Assembly: GCF_029277305.1 (NCBI RefSeq)
Contig: NZ_CP119526.1
Origin: Guptibacillus hwajinpoensis
Lineage (GTDB): Bacteria > Bacillota > Bacilli > Bacillales > Guptibacillaceae
Direction: 5' to 3' (one strand)
Length of the DNA: 64,000 nucleotides
Under the pieces are notes generated by a model, which worked only from the letters and a program-made list of their open reading frames with translations, had not been told where the DNA came from and did not search any database. This document shows, piece after piece, positions 17,835-25,900 of this stretch; within the stretch, counting starts at the first letter, position 1; each line of letters opens with the position of its first letter. Both the position numbers and the translations under genes were made by a program.

Positions 17835-18677
17835 TCACTGCAAATTCTGGTTATGTAGTTGCACAAAAGAGTATCCTTTTTCTTGAAGAATAGGGACTGC
17901 TTGTTGCACGCCATCTGCTGTACCGCTGTCAGGTTGATTCATGTGTAGAAGTGCTATATCTCCAGGGGTCGCTTTTAAAAGTGCTTGTTTAACCTGCTCA
18001 CTTGTATAAGTAGCACCTGCATCTCCTAAAATCGTATAGTTTACAATTTGGATACCAAGGCTATTGGCTATGTCAACAGCGACATCATCATAATATGCCG
18101 TCCCCGACCGGAATAAAGTTGGTTTTTCACCTGTATACTCTTCGATTTTATTCTCGTTCATTTTCATCTCTGCGACAACTTCTTCCACTGATGTTGTACC
18201 CGTAATGCCCCATGCTGATTGACCATTTACTGATAAAGGCAGATGGTGCGTACCGTGGTTTTCAATTTCGAATAATGGATTTTCTGCAAGCTTTTTGAAA
18301 AGTGCAGGGTTTTCATCAATCCACCTCCCGTTGACAAAGAGGGTGGAAGAGATCTCCTCATTTATCAAATACGTAATAAGTTCATCGTCTACTGAACTTC
18401 CGTGTGGCCCGCCGCAAGCATCAAACGTTAAGGCAATTTCTTTCTTTGCTGTTTCAAAGCTAGTAAGGACTCCTGATACGCGTTCTCCCCATTCCGAAGG
18501 CTCCTGATGGTCATATGAGGCCAATATTTCTTCCATCTGGCTTTCTGAGTAGTGAAGGTGAGTCGGGGCGTTCCTAAACATGGTTTTATCTGTTGAAAAA
18601 GCATGTAACATAACTGGCTTAGACTGGCACCCTGATAGTAAAAGTAGAGGGAGGATGAGGGTTGTTATTTTATTCAT
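17835..18677 (-). CDS. Lipoprotein polysaccharide deacetylase
   Basis: Exported NodB-fold deacetylase of about 280 residues. The N terminus is a lipoprotein signal (TTLILPLLLLSGC, Cys as lipidation site), so the enzyme is membrane-anchored outside the cell. The catalytic region has IALTFDACGGPHG (Asp motif, with DAC instead of the common DDG), FEIENHGTHHLPL (metal-binding His motif), and PTLFRSGTAYYD and IALLHMNQ near the end. It would remove acetyl groups from peptidoglycan or another glycan. The TFDACGG variant marks a subgroup, so the substrate is uncertain. The start is ATG 18677 or 18683; the frame upstream is family B repeat sequence. Confidence 0.82.
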   Translation of the reverse strand: MNKITTLILPLLLLSGCQSKPVMLHAFSTDKTMFRNAPTHLHYSESQMEEILASYDHQEPSEWGERVSGVLTSFETAKKEIALTFDACGGPHGSSVDDELITYLINEEISSTLFVNGRWIDENPALFKKLAENPLFEIENHGTHHLPLSVNGQSAWGITGTTSVEEVVAEMKMNENKIEEYTGEKPTLFRSGTAYYDDVAVDIANSLGIQIVNYTILGDAGATYTSEQVKQALLKATPGDIALLHMNQPDSGTADGVQQAVPILQEKGYSFVQLHNQNLQ

Positions 18678-18732
18678 TTGCATCACCAGTAAAATCATAT
18701 CATACAAAATATGGGTTAAGAGGGAAGGGTGT

Positions 18733-18758
18733 AAAAAAACCTCCACATTTTGTGGAGG
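18733..18758 (-). terminator. Terminator after family B array
   Basis: On the minus strand CCTCCACA and TGTGGAGG form an 8-bp stem followed by TTTTTTT. It lies at the far end of the family B array relative to the NCS2 gene at 19143, so that gene's transcript would include the whole array as a 3' UTR. Confidence 0.8.
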
Positions 18759-18765
18759 GATTCTG

Positions 18766-19150
18766 AATGTTCGTTTCTGTTTTTCTGATCCAGCTGCAGT
18801 GGGCAGACCCTCTGTCACTTCACCAAACCAAATGAACACAAAGGGCGTGTTCTTTTGGTTTGGCTCCAGTGCTTGTCGAGGCTAAACGGGCGCTTCCGCT
18901 TTTCTAGATCCAGCTGCAACTCGCAGAAACTGCGATATTTCACTCTTGAACCGGAACACAAAGAACGTGTTCCAGTTCAAGAGCTCCAATATCTCCGTTT
19001 CTAAACGCTCGTTTCCGCTTTTCTAGATCCAGCTGCAGTGGGCAGACCCTCTGTCACTTCACCAAACCAAATGAACACAAAGGGCGTGTTCTTTTGGTTT
19101 GGCTCCAGTGCCTGACGGGTCTAAACGCCCACTTCCGCTTTTCTAGATCC
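18766..19150. repeat. Family B repeat array, three modules
   Basis: Three head-to-tail modules of about 125 bp separated by CTTCCGCTTTTCTAGATCCA. Each has a central hairpin whose tip is GAACACAAAG-N-CGTGTTC-like. Modules 1 and 3 use arms CCAAACCAAATGAACAC/GTGTTCTTTTGGTTTGG. Module 2 uses CTCTTGAACCGGAACAC/GTGTTCCAGTTCAAGAG. The outer parts also pair in modules 1 and 3 (GTGGGCAGACCC with GGGTCT..GCCCAC). The right edge overlaps the last codons of the NCS2 gene and supplies its TAG stop. Confidence 0.88.
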
Positions 19151-20417
19151 CATGTAAAAAGAAATTAACGAAGAACAGGCTGGCTATGATGTACATAGGG
19201 ACTGGGACTTCTTTGGCTTTTCCTAGTGCGATTTTTAGGAAAGGATAGGCGATGAAGCCGAATGCGATGCCGTCTACGATGCTGTAGGTTAGGGGGATCA
19301 TGACGATGATTAAGAACGCAGGAAATCCTTCGGAGAAGTCCTGTAGTGAGATGTTCTGAATCGATGTGATCATTAATCCGCCTATTATGATGAGTACAGG
19401 CGCGATGGCTGAGTCTGGAATAATTTTAAACACTGGGATGAAAAATAGGGACGTTAGGAATAGTAATCCAGTTGTGATGGATGTTAGTCCAGTTCGACCA
19501 CCAGCTGAGATACCAGATGCGCTTTCAACTGTTGAAACCGTTGGGCTTGTACCGAAAAGACCTGCTGATATAGCAGAGATAGCATTTGCTTTGTATGATT
19601 TCTCAAACTTGGATTGATCAGGCAGTAGTCCATGAAGGAGTCCCATGTTTTCGAACACGAGAATCATGGCCATTGAGAATGTAGCAATCCAGAATGGAAT
19701 GATAAGAATATCATCAAATGACATTGCTCCAAAGACTGACGAGTACGAAGAGAAAGAGAAGCTCTCTTGATTCCCTGTTTCGATTAGTCCAAGAGACCAA
19801 GCTAAAGCAGTACCTGCAAGCATGCTAATTAGAAAGTGTCCTTTGACATTCCGTATAAATAGAATAGCGGCAAGTGCCAATGTCACTAGTGTTGCAATAA
19901 CATGAGCGGAACCTAAGTTTCCCATTTCAACGAACGTTGATTCACTTGAGACAACGATACCGCCTTTTTGAAGTCCGATAAAAGTAAGAAATAATCCGAT
20001 TCCAACGGTTATTGCTTCTTTTAACGAACGAGGAATTGCTTTGGATAGAACACCTGCAAGAGGTGTGAAAGCTGTAATGGCAAAAAGCACTCCAGCTATG
20101 AATACAGAAGCTAGCGCAACTTGCCAGCTAAGTCCCATCGATTCAACCATTGTATACGTGAAGAATGCATTAACGCCCATACCTGGGACTAAGATAATCG
20201 GGGCATTTGCATAAAAGCCAATTAACAGGCAGCCGACCACTGATGTCAGGACAGTTGCAATCATTCCTGCTTCAAAAGGAATTCCTGCATCAGCTAGGAT
20301 TGACGCGTTAACAGCTGCAATATAAACAATTGTAAAAAATGATGTAAAGCCTGCAAGAATTTCCTTCTTCAGTGAAGTATCGTGAGCCTGAAAATCAAAA
20401 TCAATTTTCTTTTTCAC
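19143..20417 (-). CDS. NCS2 purine permease, PbuG/AzgA-like
   Basis: Permease of 424 residues with 12 or more predicted spans, importing hypoxanthine, guanine or adenine by proton symport. AzgA-like landmarks are EILAGFTSFFTIVYIAAVNA at the start, LVPGMGVNAFFTYTMVESMG, and the SPTVSTVESASGISAGGRTG loop that lines the substrate site. The start is GTG with AAGGGA upstream. I found no purine riboswitch in the 190-bp gap to the divergent permease gene. The stop codon is contributed by the edge of the family B array. Confidence 0.88.
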   Translation of the reverse strand: MKKKIDFDFQAHDTSLKKEILAGFTSFFTIVYIAAVNASILADAGIPFEAGMIATVLTSVVGCLLIGFYANAPIILVPGMGVNAFFTYTMVESMGLSWQVALASVFIAGVLFAITAFTPLAGVLSKAIPRSLKEAITVGIGLFLTFIGLQKGGIVVSSESTFVEMGNLGSAHVIATLVTLALAAILFIRNVKGHFLISMLAGTALAWSLGLIETGNQESFSFSSYSSVFGAMSFDDILIIPFWIATFSMAMILVFENMGLLHGLLPDQSKFEKSYKANAISAISAGLFGTSPTVSTVESASGISAGGRTGLTSITTGLLFLTSLFFIPVFKIIPDSAIAPVLIIIGGLMITSIQNISLQDFSEGFPAFLIIVMIPLTYSIVDGIAFGFIAYPFLKIALGKAKEVPVPMYIIASLFFVNFFLHGI

Positions 20418-20493
20418 TTTATTCCCTTCTTACTTGTGTTTCCCTCTCCCACCCGTGTATTTGATAAAAATCAAATCACCAATAAATTAGTAT

Positions 20494-20514
20494 AGCAGAG
20501 CTCTGCTTTTTTTT
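20494..20514 (+). terminator. Mini palindrome with T run between permease genes
   Basis: AGCAGAG and CTCTGCT form a perfect 14-bp palindrome without loop, followed by eight T. It lies in the divergent promoter region of the two permeases. It may be an operator or a terminator of an upstream short RNA. Confidence 0.35.
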
Positions 20515-20604
20515 ATAGTGGAAAAAAACGTAATGACCACTTTACCTCCCTTTGTTACTATTAGAAGAGGTACATAAATTGTATGGATGAAAGAAGGCTT
20601 TTCT

Positions 20605-21903
20605 ATGCGTAATACGTTATCCGCCCTTCAATGGGCAGTGTTTATGATTGCAGGATCAATTGTTGCGCCCGTTGCCATCGCAAGCTTATTTCAGTTAGAT
20701 CCGGCGATGGCGGCAGGTTTTGTACAAAGAACGATGTTTGTACTTGGAGTTGCAGCTATTCTTCAAGCGACGCTTGGACATCGATTGCCCATTAACGAAG
20801 GGCCAGCGGGTCTCTGGTGGGGAGTATTTGTCCTCTATGCAGGATTAAGTTCAGCATTATTTGGTTCGAAAATGGAAACGTTACAAGCCCTTGAACTTGC
20901 TATGATTGCAAGCGGAGTAATCTTCATTCTATTAAGCGCATTTGGAATGGTGGAAAGACTGTCTCGATTGTTCACGCCGGTTGTTACTGGGATTTATCTT
21001 TTATTACTTGTCGCACAGCTTAGCGGTTCCTTTTTAAATGGCATGATGGGTGTGGGCTATTTAAGGGAGGGAATCGACCTTAGGATTGCAGGGCTATCAC
21101 TTCTTCTCGTTCTCGTATCGATTTGGTTTTCACGATCGATGCCGGCGATTATTCAGCAATACTCAATTTTAATAATTTTAATTATCGGATGGCTTCTTTT
21201 TGCCATACTAGGTTTAGCGAAGCCTGTCACCGTTCCTGAGGGAGGATTTGTTCAGCTTCCACAAATTTTTGCGTTTGGTTATCCAGAGTGGAATTCAGGA
21301 ATGATTGTCACTGCAGCACTTGTCACGCTGTTGCTTTTAACGAATATGATTGCAAGCATTCGAGTGGTAGAAGAGGTTCTAGCTAGACTTTCAAACACGA
21401 AGCCAATGGGAAGATATCGGCAAGCTGGATTTGTATCTGGTGTTAATCAGTTACTTGGAGGCATTTTCTCTGCCGTGGGAAGTGTTCCAATTTCAGGAGC
21501 TGCAGGCTTTATCATGACGACAGGATTAAAGCGTAGGCTTCCATTTATAGTGGGAAGTGGTTTCATTATTATCATAAGCTTATTCCCAGCACTGATGGCG
21601 TTCTTTGCTGCGCTTCCTGAACCTGTTGGTTACGCAGTAATCTTTATTGTGTTTGTCAATATGGTAGGCATTGCGTTCAATGAGTTTAAGAAAGATCATT
21701 CTGAAAGTAAATCGTTTGTAATCGGAATGTCCTTCATGGTTGGAATTGGAACCATGTTCATTCCTCCTGAAGCCTTTCAGAATGCACCGCCCCTGACAGC
21801 ATCGCTTTTAAACAATGGACTAATTCTAGGCTCAATTACAGCGATTGTCACTGAACAATGGATGAATAGAAAGAAGCGAGATAACTTAACAACAAGTGAT
21901 TAG
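20605..21903 (+). CDS. NCS2 uracil/xanthine permease family
   Basis: Permease of about 432 residues with many membrane spans. It starts LSALQWAVFMIAGSIVAPVA. The centre has GLWWGVFVLYAG, and the second half has SVPISGAAGFIMTTGLKRRL, aligning with the substrate-binding NCS2 motif. It resembles the uncharacterised B. subtilis transporter YwdJ more than PbuX or PyrP. AGAAGG before the ATG at 20605 favours that start over the ATG at 20587. It is divergent from the PbuG-like gene, forming a purine uptake pair. Confidence 0.82.
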   Translation: MRNTLSALQWAVFMIAGSIVAPVAIASLFQLDPAMAAGFVQRTMFVLGVAAILQATLGHRLPINEGPAGLWWGVFVLYAGLSSALFGSKMETLQALELAMIASGVIFILLSAFGMVERLSRLFTPVVTGIYLLLLVAQLSGSFLNGMMGVGYLREGIDLRIAGLSLLLVLVSIWFSRSMPAIIQQYSILIILIIGWLLFAILGLAKPVTVPEGGFVQLPQIFAFGYPEWNSGMIVTAALVTLLLLTNMIASIRVVEEVLARLSNTKPMGRYRQAGFVSGVNQLLGGIFSAVGSVPISGAAGFIMTTGLKRRLPFIVGSGFIIIISLFPALMAFFAALPEPVGYAVIFIVFVNMVGIAFNEFKKDHSESKSFVIGMSFMVGIGTMFIPPEAFQNAPPLTASLLNNGLILGSITAIVTEQWMNRKKRDNLTTSD

Positions 21904-21967
21904 CATCACAGTGTCTTATCCGTTAACATGATATAATGAAGGCATAATAGGGAAGGGGAGTGTTGTA

Positions 21968-22402
21968 ATGAGAAAATACACTAACGTCCTAGTTGCTTAT
22001 GATGGATCTGACTTAAGTATGAAAGCTTTGAATGAAGCAATTACAATGGCTAAGGAAAACCCCGCTCTTCAAATTGATGTGGTTACAGCGTTGAATCCTA
22101 CAGCTCAAATCAGCTCTGCTGTTGTCTATGCGAGTATTCTAAACGAATTAAGAAAAGAAGCGGTCGACCTGTTGAAAGTAGTAAGTGATGTGCTTTATGA
22201 ACAACTTCCAAATCATGTTGTACGTACTATGGTACTCGAAGGAAATCCAGGCAACGAAATTGTGAAGTATGCCAATGATCATGAGCGTGACCTTATTATA
22301 ATGGGTAGCAGAGGCTTAAACGGGTTAAGAGAGTGGTTTCTCGGAAGCGTAAGCCATGCCGTCCTCCAACGCTCTCATTGTCCCGTACTAATTATCAAAT
22401 AA
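21968..22402 (+). CDS. Universal stress protein UspA family
   Basis: A 144-residue single-domain Usp. It begins KYTNVLVAYDGSDLSMKALN and ends with the ATP-binding signature MGSRGLNGLREWFLGSVSHA followed by HCPVLIIK (G-x2-G-x9-GS). Such proteins bind ATP and are induced in stationary phase or stress. AAGGGGAG lies upstream of the ATG. TGATATAAT (extended -10) at about 21928-21936 is the best promoter candidate. A family A repeat follows instead of a clear terminator. Confidence 0.88.
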   Translation: MRKYTNVLVAYDGSDLSMKALNEAITMAKENPALQIDVVTALNPTAQISSAVVYASILNELRKEAVDLLKVVSDVLYEQLPNHVVRTMVLEGNPGNEIVKYANDHERDLIIMGSRGLNGLREWFLGSVSHAVLQRSHCPVLIIK

Positions 22403-22443
22403 GGGCTATTGATAGCAGTAGATCCTAAATAAAAAGCTCTATT

Positions 22444-22670
22444 CTAAAGGCTCTTTTCTAAAAGATTGTTGCTTTTGAATTGTTATCGAACAAAAACCAC
22501 ACTTAGCTGATTGGAGCGGAAGGATGCTCGACTCCTGCGGGACTAGCGGGACAGGTGAGACCCCGCAGGAGCGTTAGCGACGAGGAGGCTCACCGCCCGC
22601 CCCGCGGAAAGCGAGCATCCTGGAGCGGAAATGAACCTACTATAGCTACCATGTCTTCTAAAAGAGCTAA
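22444..22670 (+). repeat. Family A repeat, long form
   Basis: Complete copy. The left terminal repeat is TAAAGGCTCTTTTCTAAAAG. The AGATTGTTGC arm, GGAGCGGAA core and full GC-rich cassette follow (GGATGCTCGACTCCTGCGGG to GCGAGCATCCTGGAGCGGAA). The right end is TCTTCTAAAAGAGCTAAAT. A duplicated AAAGCTCTATTC precedes it. Confidence 0.85.
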
Positions 22671-22678
22671 ATAAAATA

Positions 22679-22712
22679 GGAAAAGCCCGGCGCATAAACG
22701 CCGGGCTTTTCC
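22679..22712. terminator. Bidirectional terminator at rpiA 3' end
   Basis: GGAAAAGCCCGGCG and CGCCGGGCTTTTCC form a 14-bp stem around a CATAAA loop. It touches the rpiA stop codon. Confidence 0.88.
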
Positions 22713-23377
22713 TATTTCTCTAGAAAAGTAATAGTGCTTCCATTACCTATAATTGCTTTCTCTGCATATCCAATAAATAAACCATTGTCGACAACCCCAG
22801 GAATCTGATTGATTCGTTCGTGTAAAGTGGAAGGGTAGGGTATACTCCGAAACGCACAATCTACGATATAATTACCGTTATCAGTTATAAACAACGAATC
22901 ATTTTTACTACGGATTGATGGCTCACAGCCCATATCTTGTAAAACATCTAGTGTCTTTTGATAGCCAAACGGCACGACTTCAACTGGTAGAGGAAAGGTT
23001 CCAAGATCAGAAACAACTTTGCTTGAATCTGCCACAACAATCATATGCGTAGAGTGGTAGGCAATGATTTTCTCCCGTAGCAAAGCACCGCCACCACCTT
23101 TAATTAATGTGAGCTCATCGTTCAATTCATCAGCTCCGTCAATAGTTAGATCAATGGATGAGACTTCTTCTAATGCAATGAGGGGTATGCCATGCTCAAG
23201 TGCAAGCTTTTCAGTTTCTTTTGAAGTGGGAACTCCAGTAATAGACAAACCATTCTGAACCATCTCAGCAATTTTGAGGATCGTCCAATAGACGGTACTT
23301 CCTGTGCCTAAACCAACAACCATTCCATCCTGAACATAACTTGCAGCTTTTTCACCTGCTAACTGTTTCTCATTCAT
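22712..23377 (-). CDS. rpiA: Ribose-5-phosphate isomerase A
   Basis: Cytoplasmic isomerase of 221 residues converting ribose 5-phosphate to ribulose 5-phosphate in the non-oxidative pentose phosphate pathway. The phosphate loop VGLGTGSTVYWTILKI, the active-site segment DLTIDGADELNDELTLIKGG and the following GGGALLREKI are complete. Length is normal. It is divergent from gndA, the oxidative-branch enzyme that makes its partner substrate. Confidence 0.93.
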   Translation of the reverse strand: MNEKQLAGEKAASYVQDGMVVGLGTGSTVYWTILKIAEMVQNGLSITGVPTSKETEKLALEHGIPLIALEEVSSIDLTIDGADELNDELTLIKGGGGALLREKIIAYHSTHMIVVADSSKVVSDLGTFPLPVEVVPFGYQKTLDVLQDMGCEPSIRSKNDSLFITDNGNYIVDCAFRSIPYPSTLHERINQIPGVVDNGLFIGYAEKAIIGNGSTITFLEK

Positions 23378-23501
23378 TCCTTATACACTCCTTTAATCAA
23401 GCGATCAGCATCGATTTGTTTGAGATTATGACATCTATACCAACCATATAGAAAAAATGGACAAATTGAAAGTCGAAAAGATACGACTTAGTTGCTAATC
23501 T

Positions 23502-23671
23502 TTGCACGGTGCTCTAGAAAGACGTATAATGCATACTGTTAGACTGTTAACCTGTGAGTAACCTGATTAAGGGTGTACATACTATGAAAAGCGTATGTTC
23601 TACACTATGGTATACTTTTTAGTGGCAGTCGTGGTTTAGAGAAGTAAAGTACAATAGCTGGAGGGAATAAG
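23502..23671 (+). promoter_or_regulatory. SigA promoter and leader of gndA
   Basis: TTGCAC (23502-23507), a 17-bp spacer and TATAAT (23525-23530) are close to consensus. The leader of about 135 bases contains an imperfect hairpin GTGTACATAC...GTATGTTCTACAC at about 23572-23606. I do not recognise a riboswitch in it. Confidence 0.75.
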
Positions 23672-25084
23672 ATGTCAAAACAACAAATAGGTGTAATTGG
23701 ATTAGCCGTTATGGGGAAAAACCTTGCGATGAATATCGAGAGTCGCGGCTATTCAGTATCAGTCTATAATCGTTCTGAAGAGAAAACGAAAGAAATGATG
23801 TCTGAAGTCGAAGGGCGAAACTTTCAGGATACATATAGCATTGAAGAGTTCGTTCAATCACTTGAAACACCAAGAAAAATTTTGCTAATGGTTAAAGCAG
23901 GCATGCCGACTGATGCAACAATTGATCAGTTGTTGCCACACCTTGATCAAGATGACATTATCATTGATGGTGGTAATGCTTTCTTTAAAGACACTCAAAA
24001 GCGTAGCGATGACTTGAAAGAAAAAGGTATTCGCTTTATTGGTACTGGTGTGTCTGGTGGGGAAGAAGGCGCGCTTAACGGTCCTTCGATCATGCCAGGT
24101 GGACAACCAGATGCCTTTAGCGAAGTAGAAGATATTTTTAAAGCGATCGCTGCAAAAGTTGACGGAGATCCATGTACAACGTACATTGGTCCAGACGGTG
24201 CTGGGCATTATGTGAAAATGGTGCACAACGGCATTGAGTATGGCGATATGCAGTTAATCGGTGAAGCTTATTATATGATGAAGAATGTACTTGGTCTTTC
24301 GACTGATGAACTTCATGAAGTATTTAAAGAATGGAATAAAGGGGAGCTTGATAGCTACCTAATCGAAATCACAGCAGATATCTTTACGAAGAAGGATCCT
24401 GAAACAGGTAAAGCTCTTGTTGATGTTATCCTTGATACAGCGGGTCAAAAAGGAACTGGTAAATGGACGAGTCAGAGCGCACTTGATCTTGGTGTACCAC
24501 TTTCAATTATCACAGAGTCTGTTTTCTCACGCTTTATTTCAGCAATGAAAGAAGAACGTGTGAAAGCAAGTAAGCTTCTTGCAGGACCTAATGTTCCTGC
24601 ATTTGACGGTGATAAAGATGAGTTAATCGAGAAAATCCGCAAAGCACTTTACATGAGCAAGATTTGCTCTTATGCTCAAGGCTTCGCCCAAATGCGTTCA
24701 GCTTCTGATGAGTATGACTGGAATCTTGATTACGGCTCAATCGCAATGATCTTCCGCGGAGGTTGCATTATCCGTGCAGGCTTCCTACAAAATATTAAAG
24801 AAGCATATGATCGCGAAGCTGGTTTAACTAACCTTCTTCTAGATCCTTACTTCAAGGAAATCGTTGAATCTTATCAAAGTGCTGCTCGTGATATCGTATC
24901 ACTTGCTGTACAGCGTGGAATCCCTGTTCCTGGTCTTGCAAGCGCGATTGCTTATTATGATAGCTATCGTAGCGAAACGCTTCCAGCGAACCTCTTACAA
25001 GCTCAACGTGACTACTTCGGTGCTCATACGTATCAGCGTATCGACCGTGAAGGTGTCTTCCACACAGAGTGGCTAGAAGATTAA
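23672..25084 (+). CDS. gndA: 6-phosphogluconate dehydrogenase, decarboxylating
   Basis: Enzyme of 470 residues converting 6-phosphogluconate to ribulose 5-phosphate, CO2 and NADPH. The N-terminal Rossmann fold starts IGVIGLAVMGKNLAMNIESR, with NRSEEKT after strand 2 as in NADP-dependent forms. The catalytic segment GTGVSGGEEGALNGPSIMPG and KMVHNGIEYGDMQLI (catalytic Lys) are intact. The C-terminal helical domain is complete. It is co-located with rpiA and zwf, as in other Bacillus genomes. TGGAGGG precedes the ATG. Confidence 0.95.
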   Translation: MSKQQIGVIGLAVMGKNLAMNIESRGYSVSVYNRSEEKTKEMMSEVEGRNFQDTYSIEEFVQSLETPRKILLMVKAGMPTDATIDQLLPHLDQDDIIIDGGNAFFKDTQKRSDDLKEKGIRFIGTGVSGGEEGALNGPSIMPGGQPDAFSEVEDIFKAIAAKVDGDPCTTYIGPDGAGHYVKMVHNGIEYGDMQLIGEAYYMMKNVLGLSTDELHEVFKEWNKGELDSYLIEITADIFTKKDPETGKALVDVILDTAGQKGTGKWTSQSALDLGVPLSIITESVFSRFISAMKEERVKASKLLAGPNVPAFDGDKDELIEKIRKALYMSKICSYAQGFAQMRSASDEYDWNLDYGSIAMIFRGGCIIRAGFLQNIKEAYDREAGLTNLLLDPYFKEIVESYQSAARDIVSLAVQRGIPVPGLASAIAYYDSYRSETLPANLLQAQRDYFGAHTYQRIDREGVFHTEWLED

Positions 25085-25092
25085 GTAATCCC

Positions 25093-25139
25093 AAAAACGC
25101 CTCCTTCTCAACCATAAGGTTAAGAAGGAGGCGTTTTTA
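25093..25139 (+). terminator. Terminator of gndA
   Basis: AAAACGCCTCCTTCTcaacc and GGTTAAGAAGGAGGCGTTTT form a long stem followed by TTTTTA. Confidence 0.9.
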
Positions 25140-25156
25140 ATTGAATATACAAAACA

Positions 25157-25183
25157 AAAGCCGAGGAAAAGTCCCCGGCTTTT
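25157..25183. terminator. Terminator of cyclase-family gene
   Basis: AAAGCCG and CGGCTTT with an inner GG/CC form the stem just after the minus-strand stop at 25187. T runs occur on both strands. Confidence 0.7.
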
Positions 25184-25186
25184 ATA

Positions 25187-25810
25187 CTATGCTTCTTTTA
25201 ATCCATCAAATAAAAGAACGCGAGCAGGTGATGCATCTGTTCCTTGTAGCTTTAATGGTGCAGCTACCATGAAATATTGGCCAGCAGCAACATCTTTTAA
25301 GCGAAGGCCTTCCATAATAATGACGTCTTTCTCGAAAAGAGAACGGTGAGTAGGGTGCTCTGGCTGGCTTCGCTCGATACCAAGACCGTCGACACCAACA
25401 CCGCGGATATTGCGCTCAGCTAGATACCGTGCTGCATCTTCACCAACAAATACGAACTCGAAATTAAATTCGTCTTCGAAGGAGTTTTGCGATTTAAAAA
25501 GAATGAAATCTCCTTCTTGGATATCCTCAGACTCAATATCTTTGTCAGAGATAGCACCTTTAACATTCGTTACATCAATGACTTTCGCTTGTCCAACAAG
25601 ATCTTCCATGTTAATGGTTTCAAATGTTGCACCATCATTCATCATGTGAAGTGGAGCGTCAACATGTGTACCTGTATGTACATCGAGAGACAGACGAGAC
25701 TCTGTTACATGTCCGTTTGTTGTAGTATTGATCTCAGGTTGTTTCTCTTCTTTGTTTTTGTATACAGGCATTCCGTTAAATATGGGTGCGCTAACATCAT
25801 ACATTTTCAT
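25187..25810 (-). CDS. Cyclase family protein (kynurenine formamidase-like)
   Basis: Metal-dependent hydrolase of 207 residues. The signature SLDVHTGTHVDAPLHM (H-x-G-T-H-x-D-x-P-x-H) binds the active-site zinc or manganese, and later RGVGVDGLGIERSQPEHPTH supplies another His. The family includes kynurenine formamidases and various cyclases; no other tryptophan-degradation gene is nearby, so the substrate is open. The ATG at 25810 has GGAAGG upstream; the longer frame to 25867 runs into the zwf terminator. It lies between gndA and zwf. Confidence 0.83.
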   Translation of the reverse strand: MKMYDVSAPIFNGMPVYKNKEEKQPEINTTTNGHVTESRLSLDVHTGTHVDAPLHMMNDGATFETINMEDLVGQAKVIDVTNVKGAISDKDIESEDIQEGDFILFKSQNSFEDEFNFEFVFVGEDAARYLAERNIRGVGVDGLGIERSQPEHPTHRSLFEKDVIIMEGLRLKDVAAGQYFMVAAPLKLQGTDASPARVLLFDGLKEA

Positions 25811-25843
25811 AATTAAGCACTTCCTTCCAATTAGTATAAAGAT

Positions 25844-25881
25844 ACTAAAGAAAGATACGTGATTCACGTATCTTTCTTTAG
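25844..25881. terminator. Perfect palindrome after zwf
   Basis: ACTAAAGAAAGATACGTGA is followed directly by its complement, an approximately 19-bp stem with no spacer, 20 bases beyond the zwf stop. The T content on the minus strand is interrupted (TTTCTTTAG). Confidence 0.75.
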
Positions 25882-25900
25882 TTGTTATGCATTGATCGTT

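Noticed and set aside
18580..18885. 101-aa plus-strand ORF
   Set aside because: Antisense to the deacetylase and running into family B repeats.
20418..20604. Purine riboswitch between the permease genes
   Set aside because: The three-way junction core bases were not found on either strand.
23885..24226. 113-aa antisense ORF in gndA
   Set aside because: Complementary to a highly conserved enzyme region; no promoter or ribosome site.
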